Shown: piece by piece, positions 56,563 to 64,000 of the stretch
Layout of the letters: every line of letters starts with the position of its first letter
Numbering within the stretch: the stretch's first letter is position 1
Assembly (NCBI RefSeq): GCF_014646335.1
Contig: NZ_BMNG01000005.1
Span: 62,001-126,000 of the forward strand
Direction: 5' to 3'
Length of the DNA stretch: 64,000 nt
Origin: Streptomyces lasiicapitis
Lineage (GTDB): Bacteria > Actinomycetota > Actinomycetes > Streptomycetales > Streptomycetaceae
Program-made: the position numbers and the translations under genes
The notes under the pieces: generated by a model
The model's input: only the letters and a program-made list of their open reading frames with translations
Told to the model about the DNA's origin: nothing
Databases searched by the model: none

Positions 56563-56976
56563 TCAGCCCAGCGTGTCCGCCGCCGTCGCCGAGGACTCGC
56601 GCAGGAACGTCGAGCACCGCTCGTACTCCTCCTGCTCGCCGATGGCGCCGGCCGCGCGGGCGAGGCCGTGCAGGGCGCGCAGGAAGCCGCGGTTCGGCTC
56701 GTGCTCCCACGGCACCGGGCCGTGGCCCTTCCAGCCGCTGCGGCGCAGGGAGTCCAGGCCGCGGTGGTATCCCGTACGGGCGTACGCGTACGACTCGACG
56801 ACGCGGCCCGCCTCGTACGCCTCGTCCGCGAGGCGCGCCCACGCGAGGGAGGACGTCGGGTACTTCGCCGCGACGTCGGCGGCCGGGGTGCCGCCCGCGA
56901 GGAGCTCGCGGGGCTCGGGGTCGTCGGGGAGGTGGGTCGGGGGCGGTCCCCCGAGCAGGTTCTCGTGAATGGCCAT
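56563..56976 (-). CDS. DUF3151 domain-containing protein
   Basis: 137 residues from ATG 56976 (the family begins IHENLLGGPPPTHLP; the ATG at 56994 would add six residues). Conserved helical TPR-like pattern: AAKYPTSSLAWARLADEAYEAGRVVESYAYARTGYHRGLDSLRRSGWKGHGPVPWEHEPNRGFLRALHGLARAAGAIG. Function unknown; widely conserved in actinobacteria near fba. A terminator follows. Confidence 0.88.
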   Translation of the reverse strand: MAIHENLLGGPPPTHLPDDPEPRELLAGGTPAADVAAKYPTSSLAWARLADEAYEAGRVVESYAYARTGYHRGLDSLRRSGWKGHGPVPWEHEPNRGFLRALHGLARAAGAIGEQEEYERCSTFLRESSATAADTLG

Positions 56977-57027
56977 GGGACAAGTCTGCGGCATGGGGGA
57001 CGGGCTGAGATCGTGCCGGTGAGTTTT

Positions 57028-57110
57028 AGCCCCTCCGGCGTTTGAGGAGCGGGGGTCTGGGGGCAGAGCCCCCGGTTTCGGGAAGGGGCGGGATTGGGGA
57101 AAGCCCCGCA
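57028..57110 (-). repeat. Dispersed composite repeat, reverse copy
   Basis: Core AGCCCCTCCGGCGTTTGAG from 57028, then GGGTCTGGGGGCAGAGCCCCC and GGGAAGGGGCGGGATTGGGG, ending just before the MalY/PatB gene stop at 57115. Confidence 0.8.
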
Positions 57111-57114
57111 GGGC

Positions 57115-58302
57115 CTACCCCCGCACCGCCGCAACCCCCCGCACCAACGCCCCCACCCCCGCCTCGACCTTCCCCCGAGGACACCCCACATTCATCCGCA
57201 CGAACCCCGGCGCCCCATACGTCCCCCCAGGCATCACAGCCACCCCCTGCCGCTCCACCAGCTCCCGCTGAAGCACCTCGTCCCCCACGCCCTCCCCCAG
57301 CACGGGCCGCAGATCGATCCACGCCAGATACCCCGCCTGGGGAGGCCGCCACCCCAGCTCGGGAAACGCCGAGTTCAGCCGCTCCGCCACCACCCGCAAG
57401 TTCCCGTACGTATAGGCCCGCACCGCGTCGAGCCACGCCCCGCCCTCCCGATACGCGGCGATGTGCGCGGTCAGCGAAAGCACCGCCGGCGAGGCGAGTC
57501 CTTCGCCGGTGTCCATCCGCCGCACGAACGCGGCATGCTCGTCGGGGTCGCCGATGAAGCCGTAACTCCCGCTGAGGGAAGGGAAGTTGAATGCCTTGGT
57601 CCCGGAGGTGACGAGCGCCCAGCGCCCCCGCGCGTACCGCGTCCACGGCCGGTGGACGTACCCCTCATGCGTCAGGTCGGCATGAATCTCATCGCTGATG
57701 ACAGCGACCCCATGCCGCTCGCACAGCTCGGCCATCGCCCCCAGCTCCGCGTCCGTCCACACCCGCCCGGTCGGATTGTGCGGGGAACAGAGCAGCAGCA
57801 CCCGACTGTCGGGCCGCGCCAACTCGGCCTCCAGGAAGGTGAGTTCGGGGTCGTTCACGGGCACGCCCCGCAACTCACGGCCGAGCCCGGTGACCGCCTT
57901 CCGGAAGCCGTCGTACGTCGGGGTGTGCACGACCACGCCCTCCCCCGGCGCGCTCCACATCCGCAGCAGCTGCGATATCTGGTTGAGCACGGACGGGGCG
58001 TACACGAGCGTCGCCGGGTCGACCTCCGTGTCGTACCGCTCCTTGAACCAGTCGCGGATCGCCCCGCGGAAGTCGTCGTTGCGCCAGTCCGTGTAGCCGA
58101 AGACGCCGTGCGCGACGCGCCGCTGGAGGGCGGCGAGGACTTCGGGGGCGCAGGTGAAGTCCATGTCGGAGATGGTGAAGGGGAGGAGGTCGGGGACGGG
58201 GAATCTGTCCGCGATGCCGTCCCACTGCACGCTCCACGTGCCGCGCCGGTCGACGGGGGTGTCGAAGTCGTACTCCGATGTCACAGTCACAGCCATATCC
58301 AT
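57115..58302 (-). CDS. MalY/PatB-type PLP aminotransferase/C-S lyase
   Basis: 395 residues from ATG 58302 (GGAGG upstream). Fold type I PLP enzyme: FTISDMDF and FGYTDW near the N terminus, CSPHNPTGRVW, VISDEIHADL with Asp204, TSGTKAFNFPSLSGS with Lys236, and the final Arg in FVRMNVGCP. The D-M-D-F and Y-T-D-W motifs place it with MalY/PatB cystathionine beta-lyase-like enzymes. Substrate probably cystathionine or a related thioether. Separated from fba by a strong hairpin. Confidence 0.9.
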   Translation of the reverse strand: MDMAVTVTSEYDFDTPVDRRGTWSVQWDGIADRFPVPDLLPFTISDMDFTCAPEVLAALQRRVAHGVFGYTDWRNDDFRGAIRDWFKERYDTEVDPATLVYAPSVLNQISQLLRMWSAPGEGVVVHTPTYDGFRKAVTGLGRELRGVPVNDPELTFLEAELARPDSRVLLLCSPHNPTGRVWTDAELGAMAELCERHGVAVISDEIHADLTHEGYVHRPWTRYARGRWALVTSGTKAFNFPSLSGSYGFIGDPDEHAAFVRRMDTGEGLASPAVLSLTAHIAAYREGGAWLDAVRAYTYGNLRVVAERLNSAFPELGWRPPQAGYLAWIDLRPVLGEGVGDEVLQRELVERQGVAVMPGGTYGAPGFVRMNVGCPRGKVEAGVGALVRGVAAVRG

Positions 58303-58322
58303 GGTTCCCTCCGGACACGCCG

Positions 58323-58364
58323 CGGGCCCGGCACCCACGCGGAAGTGCGGAGGTGCCGGGCCCG
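58323..58364 (-). terminator. 13-bp perfect hairpin after fba
   Basis: Bases 58323-58335 and 58352-58364 pair perfectly (CGGGCCCGGCACC arms) with a 16-base loop, 33 bp downstream of the fba stop and 21 bp upstream of the MalY/PatB start. Confidence 0.8.
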
Positions 58365-58396
58365 ACGGACGATGAACTGCTGCTTGAACTACGGGA

Positions 58397-59419
58397 CTAC
58401 TTGAGCTTCGTGCCCGTGGAGCGCAGGTTCGCGCACGCCTCCGTGACGCGCGCCGCCATGCCGGCCTCGGCGAGCTTGCCCCAGGTGCGCGGGTCGTACG
58501 TCTTCTTCGAGCCGACCTCGCCGTCGACCTTCAGGACGCCGTCGTAGTTGCGGAACATGTGGTCCGCGACGGGGCGCGTGAAGGCGTACTGGGTGTCGGT
58601 GTCGAGGTTCATCTTCACGACGCCGTTCTCCAGGGCCGTGGCGATCTCCTCGGCGGTGGAGCCGGAGCCGCCGTGGAAGACGAAGTCGAACGGCGACTGC
58701 TTGCCGTACTTCGAGCCGACGCCCTCCTGGAGGTCCTTGAGGAGCTCGGGGCGCAGCACGACGTTGCCCGGCTTGTAGACGCCGTGGACATTGCCGAAGG
58801 ACGCGGCGAGCAGGTAGCGGCCCTTCTCGCCCAGGCCGAGGGCCTCGGCGGTGCGGATCGCGTCGTCGACGGTCGTGTACAGCTCGTCGTTGATCTCGTG
58901 GCTGACGCCGTCCTCCTCGCCACCCGTCGGGGTGATCTCGACCTCAAGGATGATCTTCGCGGCGGCGGCCTGGGCGAGCAGCTCCTGGCCGATGGCCAGG
59001 TTGTCGGCGAGGGTCTCGGCGGAGCCGTCCCACATGTGGGACTGGAAGAGGGGGTTCTCGCCGCGGGCGACGCGCTCGGCGGAGACGGCGATCAGCGGGC
59101 GTACGTAGCCGTCGAGCTTGTCCTTCGGGCAGTGGTCGGTGTGCAGCGCGACCGTGACGTCGTACTTCGCCGCGACGATGTGCGCGAACTCGGCGAGGGC
59201 CACCGCGCCCGTCACCATGTCCTTGCTGTACTGGCCGCCCAGGAACTCCGCACCGCCCGTGGAGATCTGGATGATGCCGTCGCTCTCCGCCTCCGCGAAG
59301 CCGCGCAGCGCAGCGTGCAGGGTCTGCGTGGACGTCACGTTGATGGCCGGGTAGGCGAACTTGCCTGCCTTCGCCCGGTCCAGCATCTCGTTGTAGACGT
59401 CGGGGGTTGCGATGGGCAT
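58397..59419 (-). CDS. fba: Class II fructose-bisphosphate aldolase
   Basis: 340 residues, the length of class IIA enzymes. It splits fructose 1,6-bisphosphate into glyceraldehyde 3-phosphate and dihydroxyacetone phosphate in glycolysis and reverses this in gluconeogenesis. Zinc/catalytic motif ALHTDHC (Asp95, His96), EVEITPTGGEEDGV, FGNVHGVYKPGNV and VFHGGSGST are intact. ATG 59419 has AAGGAG 7 bases upstream; upstream in-frame sequence is arginine-rich leader. Confidence 0.97.
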   Translation of the reverse strand: MPIATPDVYNEMLDRAKAGKFAYPAINVTSTQTLHAALRGFAEAESDGIIQISTGGAEFLGGQYSKDMVTGAVALAEFAHIVAAKYDVTVALHTDHCPKDKLDGYVRPLIAVSAERVARGENPLFQSHMWDGSAETLADNLAIGQELLAQAAAAKIILEVEITPTGGEEDGVSHEINDELYTTVDDAIRTAEALGLGEKGRYLLAASFGNVHGVYKPGNVVLRPELLKDLQEGVGSKYGKQSPFDFVFHGGSGSTAEEIATALENGVVKMNLDTDTQYAFTRPVADHMFRNYDGVLKVDGEVGSKKTYDPRTWGKLAEAGMAARVTEACANLRSTGTKLK

Positions 59420-59528
59420 GTGTCCGCTCCTTGTGATGTGCGGGGTGATGGCTGACCGGGGGCGACGACGTCGTCGCCCCCATCCTTCCAGACTCGCCGG
59501 ATTGCTCCAGCCCGTCGTCATGTACCGA

Positions 59529-60080
59529 TCAGTCGAGGCCCAGCTCGTCCTTGGAGTACGCGAAGAGGTACGGGACGCCCGCGCCCTCGGTGATCTTCTC
59601 GGCGGCGCCGGTGGCCCGGTCGACGATGGTCGCCACGCCCACGACCTCGGCGCCGGCCTCGCGCACCGCCTCCACCGCGGTCAGCGGGGAACCGCCGGTG
59701 GTGGAGGTGTCCTCGACGACGAGCACGCGGCGGCCCTTGATGTCCGGGCCCTCGACGCGGCGCTGCAGGCCGTGCGCCTTGGCGGCCTTGCGCACCACGA
59801 ACGCGTCGATCCGCCTGCCGCGGGCAGCGGCGGCGTGCAGCATCGCGCCCGCGACGGGGTCGGCGCCCATGGTGAGGCCGCCCACGGCGTCGAACTCCAG
59901 GTCCGCCGTCAGGTCGAGCAGCACCTGCCCGACCAGCGGGGCGGCCTCGCCGTCGAGGGTGACGCGGCGCAGGTCGACGTAGTAGTCGGCCTCGATGCCC
60001 GAGGAGAGCGTCACCTTGCCGTGCACGACGGCCTTGTCCTTGATCTGCTGCAGCAGGTCGCCGCGTACGTCGTTCGTCAT
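59529..60080 (-). CDS. pyrE: Orotate phosphoribosyltransferase
   Basis: 183 residues. It makes orotidine 5'-phosphate from orotate and PRPP in pyrimidine synthesis. The PRPP loop VVEDTSTTGGS is at 121-131; the flexible-loop region VVRKAAKAHGLQRRVEG at 95-111 carries the catalytic lysines. 109 bp lie between its stop and the fba start. Start ATG 60080 follows the epimerase stop by 41 bp. Confidence 0.96.
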   Translation of the reverse strand: MTNDVRGDLLQQIKDKAVVHGKVTLSSGIEADYYVDLRRVTLDGEAAPLVGQVLLDLTADLEFDAVGGLTMGADPVAGAMLHAAAARGRRIDAFVVRKAAKAHGLQRRVEGPDIKGRRVLVVEDTSTTGGSPLTAVEAVREAGAEVVGVATIVDRATGAAEKITEGAGVPYLFAYSKDELGLD

Positions 60081-60121
60081 GGCTACGAGCTTAGAGCCTG
60101 TCCTTCAGGGCGCCGCCGGGG

Positions 60122-60922
60122 TCACAGCCGCCGCCAGGTCCACGTCGTCGACGTCTCCAGGGGCTCCAGCGGGGTCACCAGGCGCGGCGCGGTGTTCAGG
60201 CCGTTGGGCGGGCCGGTCTGCGGCTCCACGCACACGGCGGCCTCCTGCTCGTCGTACACGACGACCCACTCCTCGCGGCTCGCCACGTTCAGCTCCAGCT
60301 GCCCCGGCCAGGTCAGGGTGACGTCGACGCCGCCCGGCATCCCGAAGCAGTCGTCCCAGGGGCCCGGCAGCGGGTCGACGCGCTCGCCGGTGGGCAGGTG
60401 GTCGGCGCCGCGGCGCTCCTGCCACGCGGCGTCGAAGGCGATCCGGACGTCCTCGCCGCCGTCGGTGAGGCGCCGGTTGAACCACGGGTGCCAGCCCGCC
60501 TGCGCCGGGAAGGAGTCGTCGTACGTCTCCACGGACATCCGCAGCGTCAGGGCGCTCTCCGTCAGCTCGACGATCTGCGTGACCCGGCCGGGGTACGGCC
60601 ACGGATCCGTGAGGTCGTAGGTGAACACGGCCTCGCTTCCGCCGGCGCGGGCGGTCTTCCACGCGGTGTCGCGGCCGGTGCCGTGGATGGCGTGCGGGGG
60701 GCCGTTCAGGGGGAGCTGGTGGGTGGTGGCGCCGTTCGTGAAGCGGCCGTCCCGGGTGCGGCCGCACCACGGCACCATGGGGAAGCTGCCGTAGCGCTCG
60801 CCCTGCCGCAGGAGTTCGACTCCGTCGACGGTGAGGCTGCCTACGCGGCACCCGTTCCCCGGCTGCACCGTGACCCCCACGGAACCGGCTGCCAGCCTGA
60901 TCTCTTCGCTGCTGCTACTCAC
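60122..60922 (-). CDS. Aldose 1-epimerase family protein
   Basis: 266 residues from GTG 60922 (family begins just before GSVGVTVQPGNGCRVGSLTVDG); the ribosome binding site is weak, and an upstream ATG at 60970 is possible. Motifs PMVPWCGRTRDGRF, PHAIHGTGRDTAWK (active His) and AGWHPWFNRRL plus the late Glu region VCVEPQTGPPNGLN fit galactose mutarotase-like enzymes interconverting alpha and beta sugar anomers. Likely first gene before pyrE on the same strand. Confidence 0.87.
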   Translation of the reverse strand: MSSSSEEIRLAAGSVGVTVQPGNGCRVGSLTVDGVELLRQGERYGSFPMVPWCGRTRDGRFTNGATTHQLPLNGPPHAIHGTGRDTAWKTARAGGSEAVFTYDLTDPWPYPGRVTQIVELTESALTLRMSVETYDDSFPAQAGWHPWFNRRLTDGGEDVRIAFDAAWQERRGADHLPTGERVDPLPGPWDDCFGMPGGVDVTLTWPGQLELNVASREEWVVVYDEQEAAVCVEPQTGPPNGLNTAPRLVTPLEPLETSTTWTWRRL

Positions 60923-60944
60923 GGGGTCGACCTTACGGCGCGGT

Positions 60945-61050
60945 CCCTGCCGGGGGCTCCCCAATCCCACCCCTTCCCGAAACTGGGGGCTCCGCCCCCA
61001 GACCCCCGTATCGGCCTGAACGGCCTCGTCCTCAAACGCCGGACGGGCTG
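60945..61050 (+). repeat. Dispersed composite repeat, forward copy
   Basis: Same order as at 28427: CCTGCCGGGGGCTCCCC, CACCCCTTCCCG, GGGGGCTCCGCCCCC, GGCCTGAACGGCCTCG and the core at 61027-61050. Confidence 0.8.
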
Positions 61051-61106
61051 TACCCCACCCACCCGCCCTTATGACCTGCCGGAAACAGCCCGCCCCGGCA
61101 ATATCA

Positions 61107-61212
61107 AGCCCGTCCGGCGTTTGAGGACGAGGCGCGAAGCGCCGACAGGGGGAGAGGGGCGAAGCCCCAGACGGGAGCGGGGGTCCAGGGGGCGGAGCCC
61201 CCCGGGGGTGGG
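61107..61212 (-). repeat. Dispersed composite repeat, reverse copy facing the previous one
   Basis: Core at 61107-61129 in reverse orientation, followed by GACGAGGCGCGAAGCGCC and GGGGCGGAGCCCCCC. The two cores at 61027 and 61107 can pair as a long-range hairpin between the epimerase leader and the SRPBCC stop. Confidence 0.8.
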
Positions 61213-61217
61213 GACTG

Positions 61218-62204
61218 TCAGCGACGGCGTCGCAGCGCCCGGGTCACCACGATCGCCGAGGCAAGAGCCACCGCCGCCACCGGCGCAGCCCACCGCAACG
61301 TGGCGACCCCGCCAGACATCGCCTCGGGCACCGGCACAGGCGCGTACCGCCCCCGCGGCGGCGCGTGATCGACCTCCTCCGCGCTCCGCCCGATCATCGT
61401 CCGCCGCGCATGCGCGGCCTCCGCGGCCGGCACGTCCGCCGCGTCCAACGGCCCGTCGAGGTCGTCGGAGAGCGGATCCAACGGCGGAGGCGGCACCTCG
61501 GCCCGGAAGATCCCGTGCGTACCGTCCCCGGACCCGGTCGGCCCCATGGGCTCCTCGGGCCCGGCGGAGTCGCCGGACTCACCGGGGCCGGAGGAGTCGA
61601 CGGAATCGGCGGAGCCGGCAGAGTCGGAGGAATCGGAGGAATCGGCGAAGCCGGCAGGCTCGCCGAGGTCGGACGAGCCGGCGGAAGGCTCGACGGCATC
61701 GGCAGAATCCCCGGCACCCCCGACGCCCCCGGCAGCCCCGGCAGCCCCACCCGGCAAGCCGCCCCCGCCGGCAACCGCCAACCCCTCCGCGAACCGCCCC
61801 AACAACCTCCGCACCGCCCCCTCCACAGCCTGTGGAGAACTTTCCGCGATCTCGGCGACCCGCCCGTCCCCGGACGCACTCCCGCTGAAGGCGACGCTGG
61901 TGCCCCCTTCCGCGGCAGCGGCGAGCCGCAGCACCAGGGAGAACTTCACCGCCCCGCTGCCGCGGACCTCGGCCCCTTCTCCCTCCAGGGAGTACGAGCC
62001 GTCGCCGCGCGGAGCGACCCGCAGGGCACCGCGATAGGTGATCGTGTGCCCGCCGACCCGCACCCTCAGCCGCCCGGACACGGGTGGCGAGTCCGCGTCG
62101 GCGGCGCGCTGCAGCCCCGGCACCGCACCGGCGACCCGCTCGGGGTCGGCCAGTGCCTCGCGGAGCGGCTCTTCCGGAACCGGTACGAACGCCTCATGCT
62201 CCAT
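61218..62204 (-). CDS. SRPBCC/CoxG-like protein with C-terminal membrane anchor
   Basis: 328 residues from ATG 62204. Residues 1-150 form the SRPBCC ligand-binding fold (MEHEAFVPVPEEPLREALADPERVAGAVPGLQ, typical of CoxG/SnoaL-like carbon monoxide dehydrogenase subunit G proteins). A Ser/Asp/Gly/Glu-rich linker covers about 165-230, and the chain ends with a transmembrane helix (LRWAAPVAAVALASAIVVTRALRRRR). Role unknown; no CO dehydrogenase genes are nearby. Confidence 0.8.
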   Translation of the reverse strand: MEHEAFVPVPEEPLREALADPERVAGAVPGLQRAADADSPPVSGRLRVRVGGHTITYRGALRVAPRGDGSYSLEGEGAEVRGSGAVKFSLVLRLAAAAEGGTSVAFSGSASGDGRVAEIAESSPQAVEGAVRRLLGRFAEGLAVAGGGGLPGGAAGAAGGVGGAGDSADAVEPSAGSSDLGEPAGFADSSDSSDSAGSADSVDSSGPGESGDSAGPEEPMGPTGSGDGTHGIFRAEVPPPPLDPLSDDLDGPLDAADVPAAEAAHARRTMIGRSAEEVDHAPPRGRYAPVPVPEAMSGGVATLRWAAPVAAVALASAIVVTRALRRRR

Positions 62205-62284
62205 GACAGTCGAGCGTACCGACGCCCGCCGCGTGATGTATGCCACTGAGACCACTTGCCCGCGCTCCACGGCCCGACGACCCG

Positions 62285-63874
62285 TCAGTCGGCGTACCGC
62301 GGATGCACCAGGGTGGACGGCGCGAGGCCCGCGCCGGAGGGGGGACGTACGCGTTCGGCGGCCCGTGAGCCGGAGCGCAGGACCGCCGACACCGCGGCCG
62401 CGGTGAGCTGTTCCGGGGCTCGGGCGGCGAGCACGAAACCCCAGTCGCGGGGCTTGGCGGTGCCGTCGGCGGTGCGGTCGGGTCCTGCGGCGAAGACGTC
62501 GTGACGGCCCGTCGTGCGGTAGGGCGTGGTGACGAAGCCCGCCGCGCGCAACGTCGCGTCGACCGTCCAGTAGGTGTGGGCGCGGGTGACGACGGGCCCG
62601 GCGTGCACGGCGAACCGGCCGTCGTCGGTGAGGACGCGGGCGAGCAGGCCGTAGAACTCCTGCGAGTAGAGCTTGGTGCTCGCGGTGATGCCGGGGTCGG
62701 GCAGATCGGCGAGCACGACGTCGTACGGGCGGCGCCGCTCGTGCGGTCCGCGCAGCCAGCGGAAGGCGTCGGCGTGGGTGACGTGGACCCGCCGGTCCCG
62801 GTACACGTGTCCGTTGAGTTCGCTGAGCGCCGGATCGGTGCGGGCCAGCTTCACGACGCCCGGGTCGAGTTCGACGACGTCGACGCGGCGCACCCCGGAG
62901 TGCCGCAGCACCTCGCGGGCGGCGAGGCCGTCGCCGCCGCCGAGGATGAGCACGCGCGCGTGCGGCCCGCCGCGCATCGCGGGCTGGACGAGCGCCTGGT
63001 GGTAGCGGCGTTCGTCGCGTCCGCTGACGCGCAGCCGGCCGTCGACGAACAGGTGCAGGGACTCCCGGTCGCCGCCGGTCAGGACGACTTCCTGGACGCC
63101 GGTCTGCACGGCGACGCGGATGTCCGAGCCGTACACCGCGCGGCGCGCGGCCCGCTCGAAGTCGTCGACGAGCACGGCGGCGGAGGCGAGGACGGCGAGG
63201 ACCGTGACGTTGGCGAGGATCAGTATCCAGCGGCCGCGCCCGCTCAAGTCCCGCCCGAACAGGCCGAAGACGAGCGCCCCGCCCGCGAGTACGTTGACGG
63301 CCCCGGTGAGCAGCGCCCCGGTGAGCTGCCCGAACCAGGGCAGGAGAAGGAAGGGGAAGGCGAGGCCGCCAACCAGCGCGCCCACGTAGTCGGCGGCGAA
63401 CAGGTCGGCCACCGCGCCGCTCGCGTCCTGCCGCCGGACGCGCTGGATCAGCACCATGAGCAGGGGCACTTCGGCGCCGATGAGCACGCCGATGGCGAAC
63501 GAGAACGCGACGAACAGATAGCGCGAGCTGCTCGCCCACATCTCGCCCCGGTCCCCGGCCCACGCGAACGCCGCGTAGAGCACCAGCGCGCTGCACCCGC
63601 CGACCAGCGCGAGCGCCGCCTCGACGAGCCCGAACCCGGCGGCGGCCCGGCGCCGCAGCCGCTTGGCGAGCAGCGAGCCGATGCCCATCGCGAACACCAT
63701 CACGGACAGCACGACGGAGGCCTGGGTGACGGAGTCACCGATCAAGTACGAGGCGAGGGCGACGAGTTCGAGTTCGTACACGAGACCGCAGGCGGCACAG
63801 ATGAACACGCCCGCGAGGACGAGGAACCGGCCTGTCCGGGGCGTGACGGGCAGTCCCTCGGGCGGCTCGATCAC
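62285..63874 (-). CDS. Membrane polyamine aminopropyltransferase (spermidine synthase-like)
   Basis: 529 residues. Six to seven transmembrane helices in the first 230 residues ([29 protein letters not shown] and following), then a soluble spermidine synthase-like domain with [18 protein letters not shown] near residue 310, [10 protein letters not shown] and [10 protein letters not shown]. The GGGDG and D-P motifs bind decarboxylated SAM; the canonical polyamine pocket is only partly matched, so the true product is uncertain. Common core actinobacterial gene. Confidence 0.9.
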   Translation of the reverse strand: MIEPPEGLPVTPRTGRFLVLAGVFICAACGLVYELELVALASYLIGDSVTQASVVLSVMVFAMGIGSLLAKRLRRRAAAGFGLVEAALALVGGCSALVLYAAFAWAGDRGEMWASSSRYLFVAFSFAIGVLIGAEVPLLMVLIQRVRRQDASGAVADLFAADYVGALVGGLAFPFLLLPWFGQLTGALLTGAVNVLAGGALVFGLFGRDLSGRGRWILILANVTVLAVLASAAVLVDDFERAARRAVYGSDIRVAVQTGVQEVVLTGGDRESLHLFVDGRLRVSGRDERRYHQALVQPAMRGGPHARVLILGGGDGLAAREVLRHSGVRRVDVVELDPGVVKLARTDPALSELNGHVYRDRRVHVTHADAFRWLRGPHERRRPYDVVLADLPDPGITASTKLYSQEFYGLLARVLTDDGRFAVHAGPVVTRAHTYWTVDATLRAAGFVTTPYRTTGRHDVFAAGPDRTADGTAKPRDWGFVLAARAPEQLTAAAVSAVLRSGSRAAERVRPPSGAGLAPSTLVHPRYAD

Positions 63875-63964
63875 GCTGCGAACGCTACGTCACCACACGC
63901 TTACACCAAGTCCCCCACATGGGTGGAGGTCCTCCGGAAACGTGTAAACGGCCTCAGGGGACGG

Positions 63965-64000
63965 TCAGAACGCCGCGGGCAACGGCATCCGCACGCCGAC
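63965..64000 (-). CDS. C-terminal end of an upstream gene (truncated by window)
   Basis: A minus-strand frame enters the window at 64000 and stops at 63965, reading VGVRMPLPAAF. The ending and position before the aminopropyltransferase would fit a DUF2617 family protein, from memory of gene order; eleven residues are too few to be sure. Confidence 0.35.
   Translation of the reverse strand, partial: VGVRMPLPAAF

Noticed and set aside
61821..61837. CTCCACAG-C-CTGTGGAG palindrome resembling DnaA half boxes
   Set aside because: It lies inside the SRPBCC coding sequence and is explained by codons; no second box nearby.
63898..63950. CGCTTACAC and GTGTAAACG inverted repeat before the aminopropyltransferase
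   Set aside because: One mismatch and a 35-base gap make it too weak to call an operator or terminator.

Overview
The window reads as a stretch of chromosome from a Streptomyces-like actinomycete. The evidence is very high GC with G/C third positions, many GTG starts, ATGA stop/start overlaps, one in-frame TTA codon among the genes checked, and several family pairs typical of the genus (SigE-type sigma factor with a membrane partner, SCO3616-like and DUF5063 genes beside recR/ybaB, kynA-kynU, fba-pyrE). From memory, the gene order from asd to the aminopropyltransferase resembles the S. coelicolor SCO36xx core region; no search was run. I found no insertion sequence, integrase, CRISPR array, rRNA or tRNA.

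Layout. 1-3 kb: C-terminal part of an nSTAND-type NTPase with a membrane segment and 14 WD40 blades. 3-10 kb: a glycosyltransferase with a TTA codon, an alpha/beta hydrolase plus MerR regulator unit with a MerR-type leaderless promoter, an FkbM methyltransferase plus amidohydrolase, divergent DoxX, and small unknowns. 10-13 kb: a DevR/OsdR-like response regulator and its convergent GAF-GAF histidine kinase; three palindromic boxes precede the regulator. 13-21 kb: DJ-1/PfpI protein, formylglycine-generating enzyme, GNAT, S9 peptidase behind DnaA-like boxes, SURF1, and a sigma factor/membrane partner pair.

21-28 kb: asd-ask (aspartate pathway), cold-shock protein, a DUF397 remnant, RibD/DHFR-like reductase, DUF5063-recR-ybaB, SLATT protein. 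28-34 kb: unknown conserved gene, GntR regulator coupled to a very large membrane glycosyltransferase, class III aminotransferase. 34-39 kb: an OmpR-type two-component system whose response regulator has a collagen-like tail, facing a VTC-type polyphosphate polymerase/DUF4956 pair; both promoter regions carry paired GGTTAAG motifs, suggesting one regulon. 39-46 kb: PfpI-MarR pair, membrane Ser/Thr kinase, membrane-tethered PstS-like protein, purA, and a degenerate diacylglycerol-kinase-like protein.

46-53 kb: GbsR/MarR-type regulator divergent from an ABC exporter with a leaderless operator-promoter, cytochrome P450, NarL-type two-component system. 53-57 kb: tryptophan-to-anthranilate catabolism (kynA, kynU and a probable kynurenine formamidase). 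57-64 kb: MalY/PatB-type lyase, fba, pyrE, aldose epimerase, SRPBCC membrane protein, membrane polyamine aminopropyltransferase. A dispersed composite repeat (core CCTCAAACGCCGGACGGGC) sits at gene 3' ends at least eight times and in one case supplies a stop codon.
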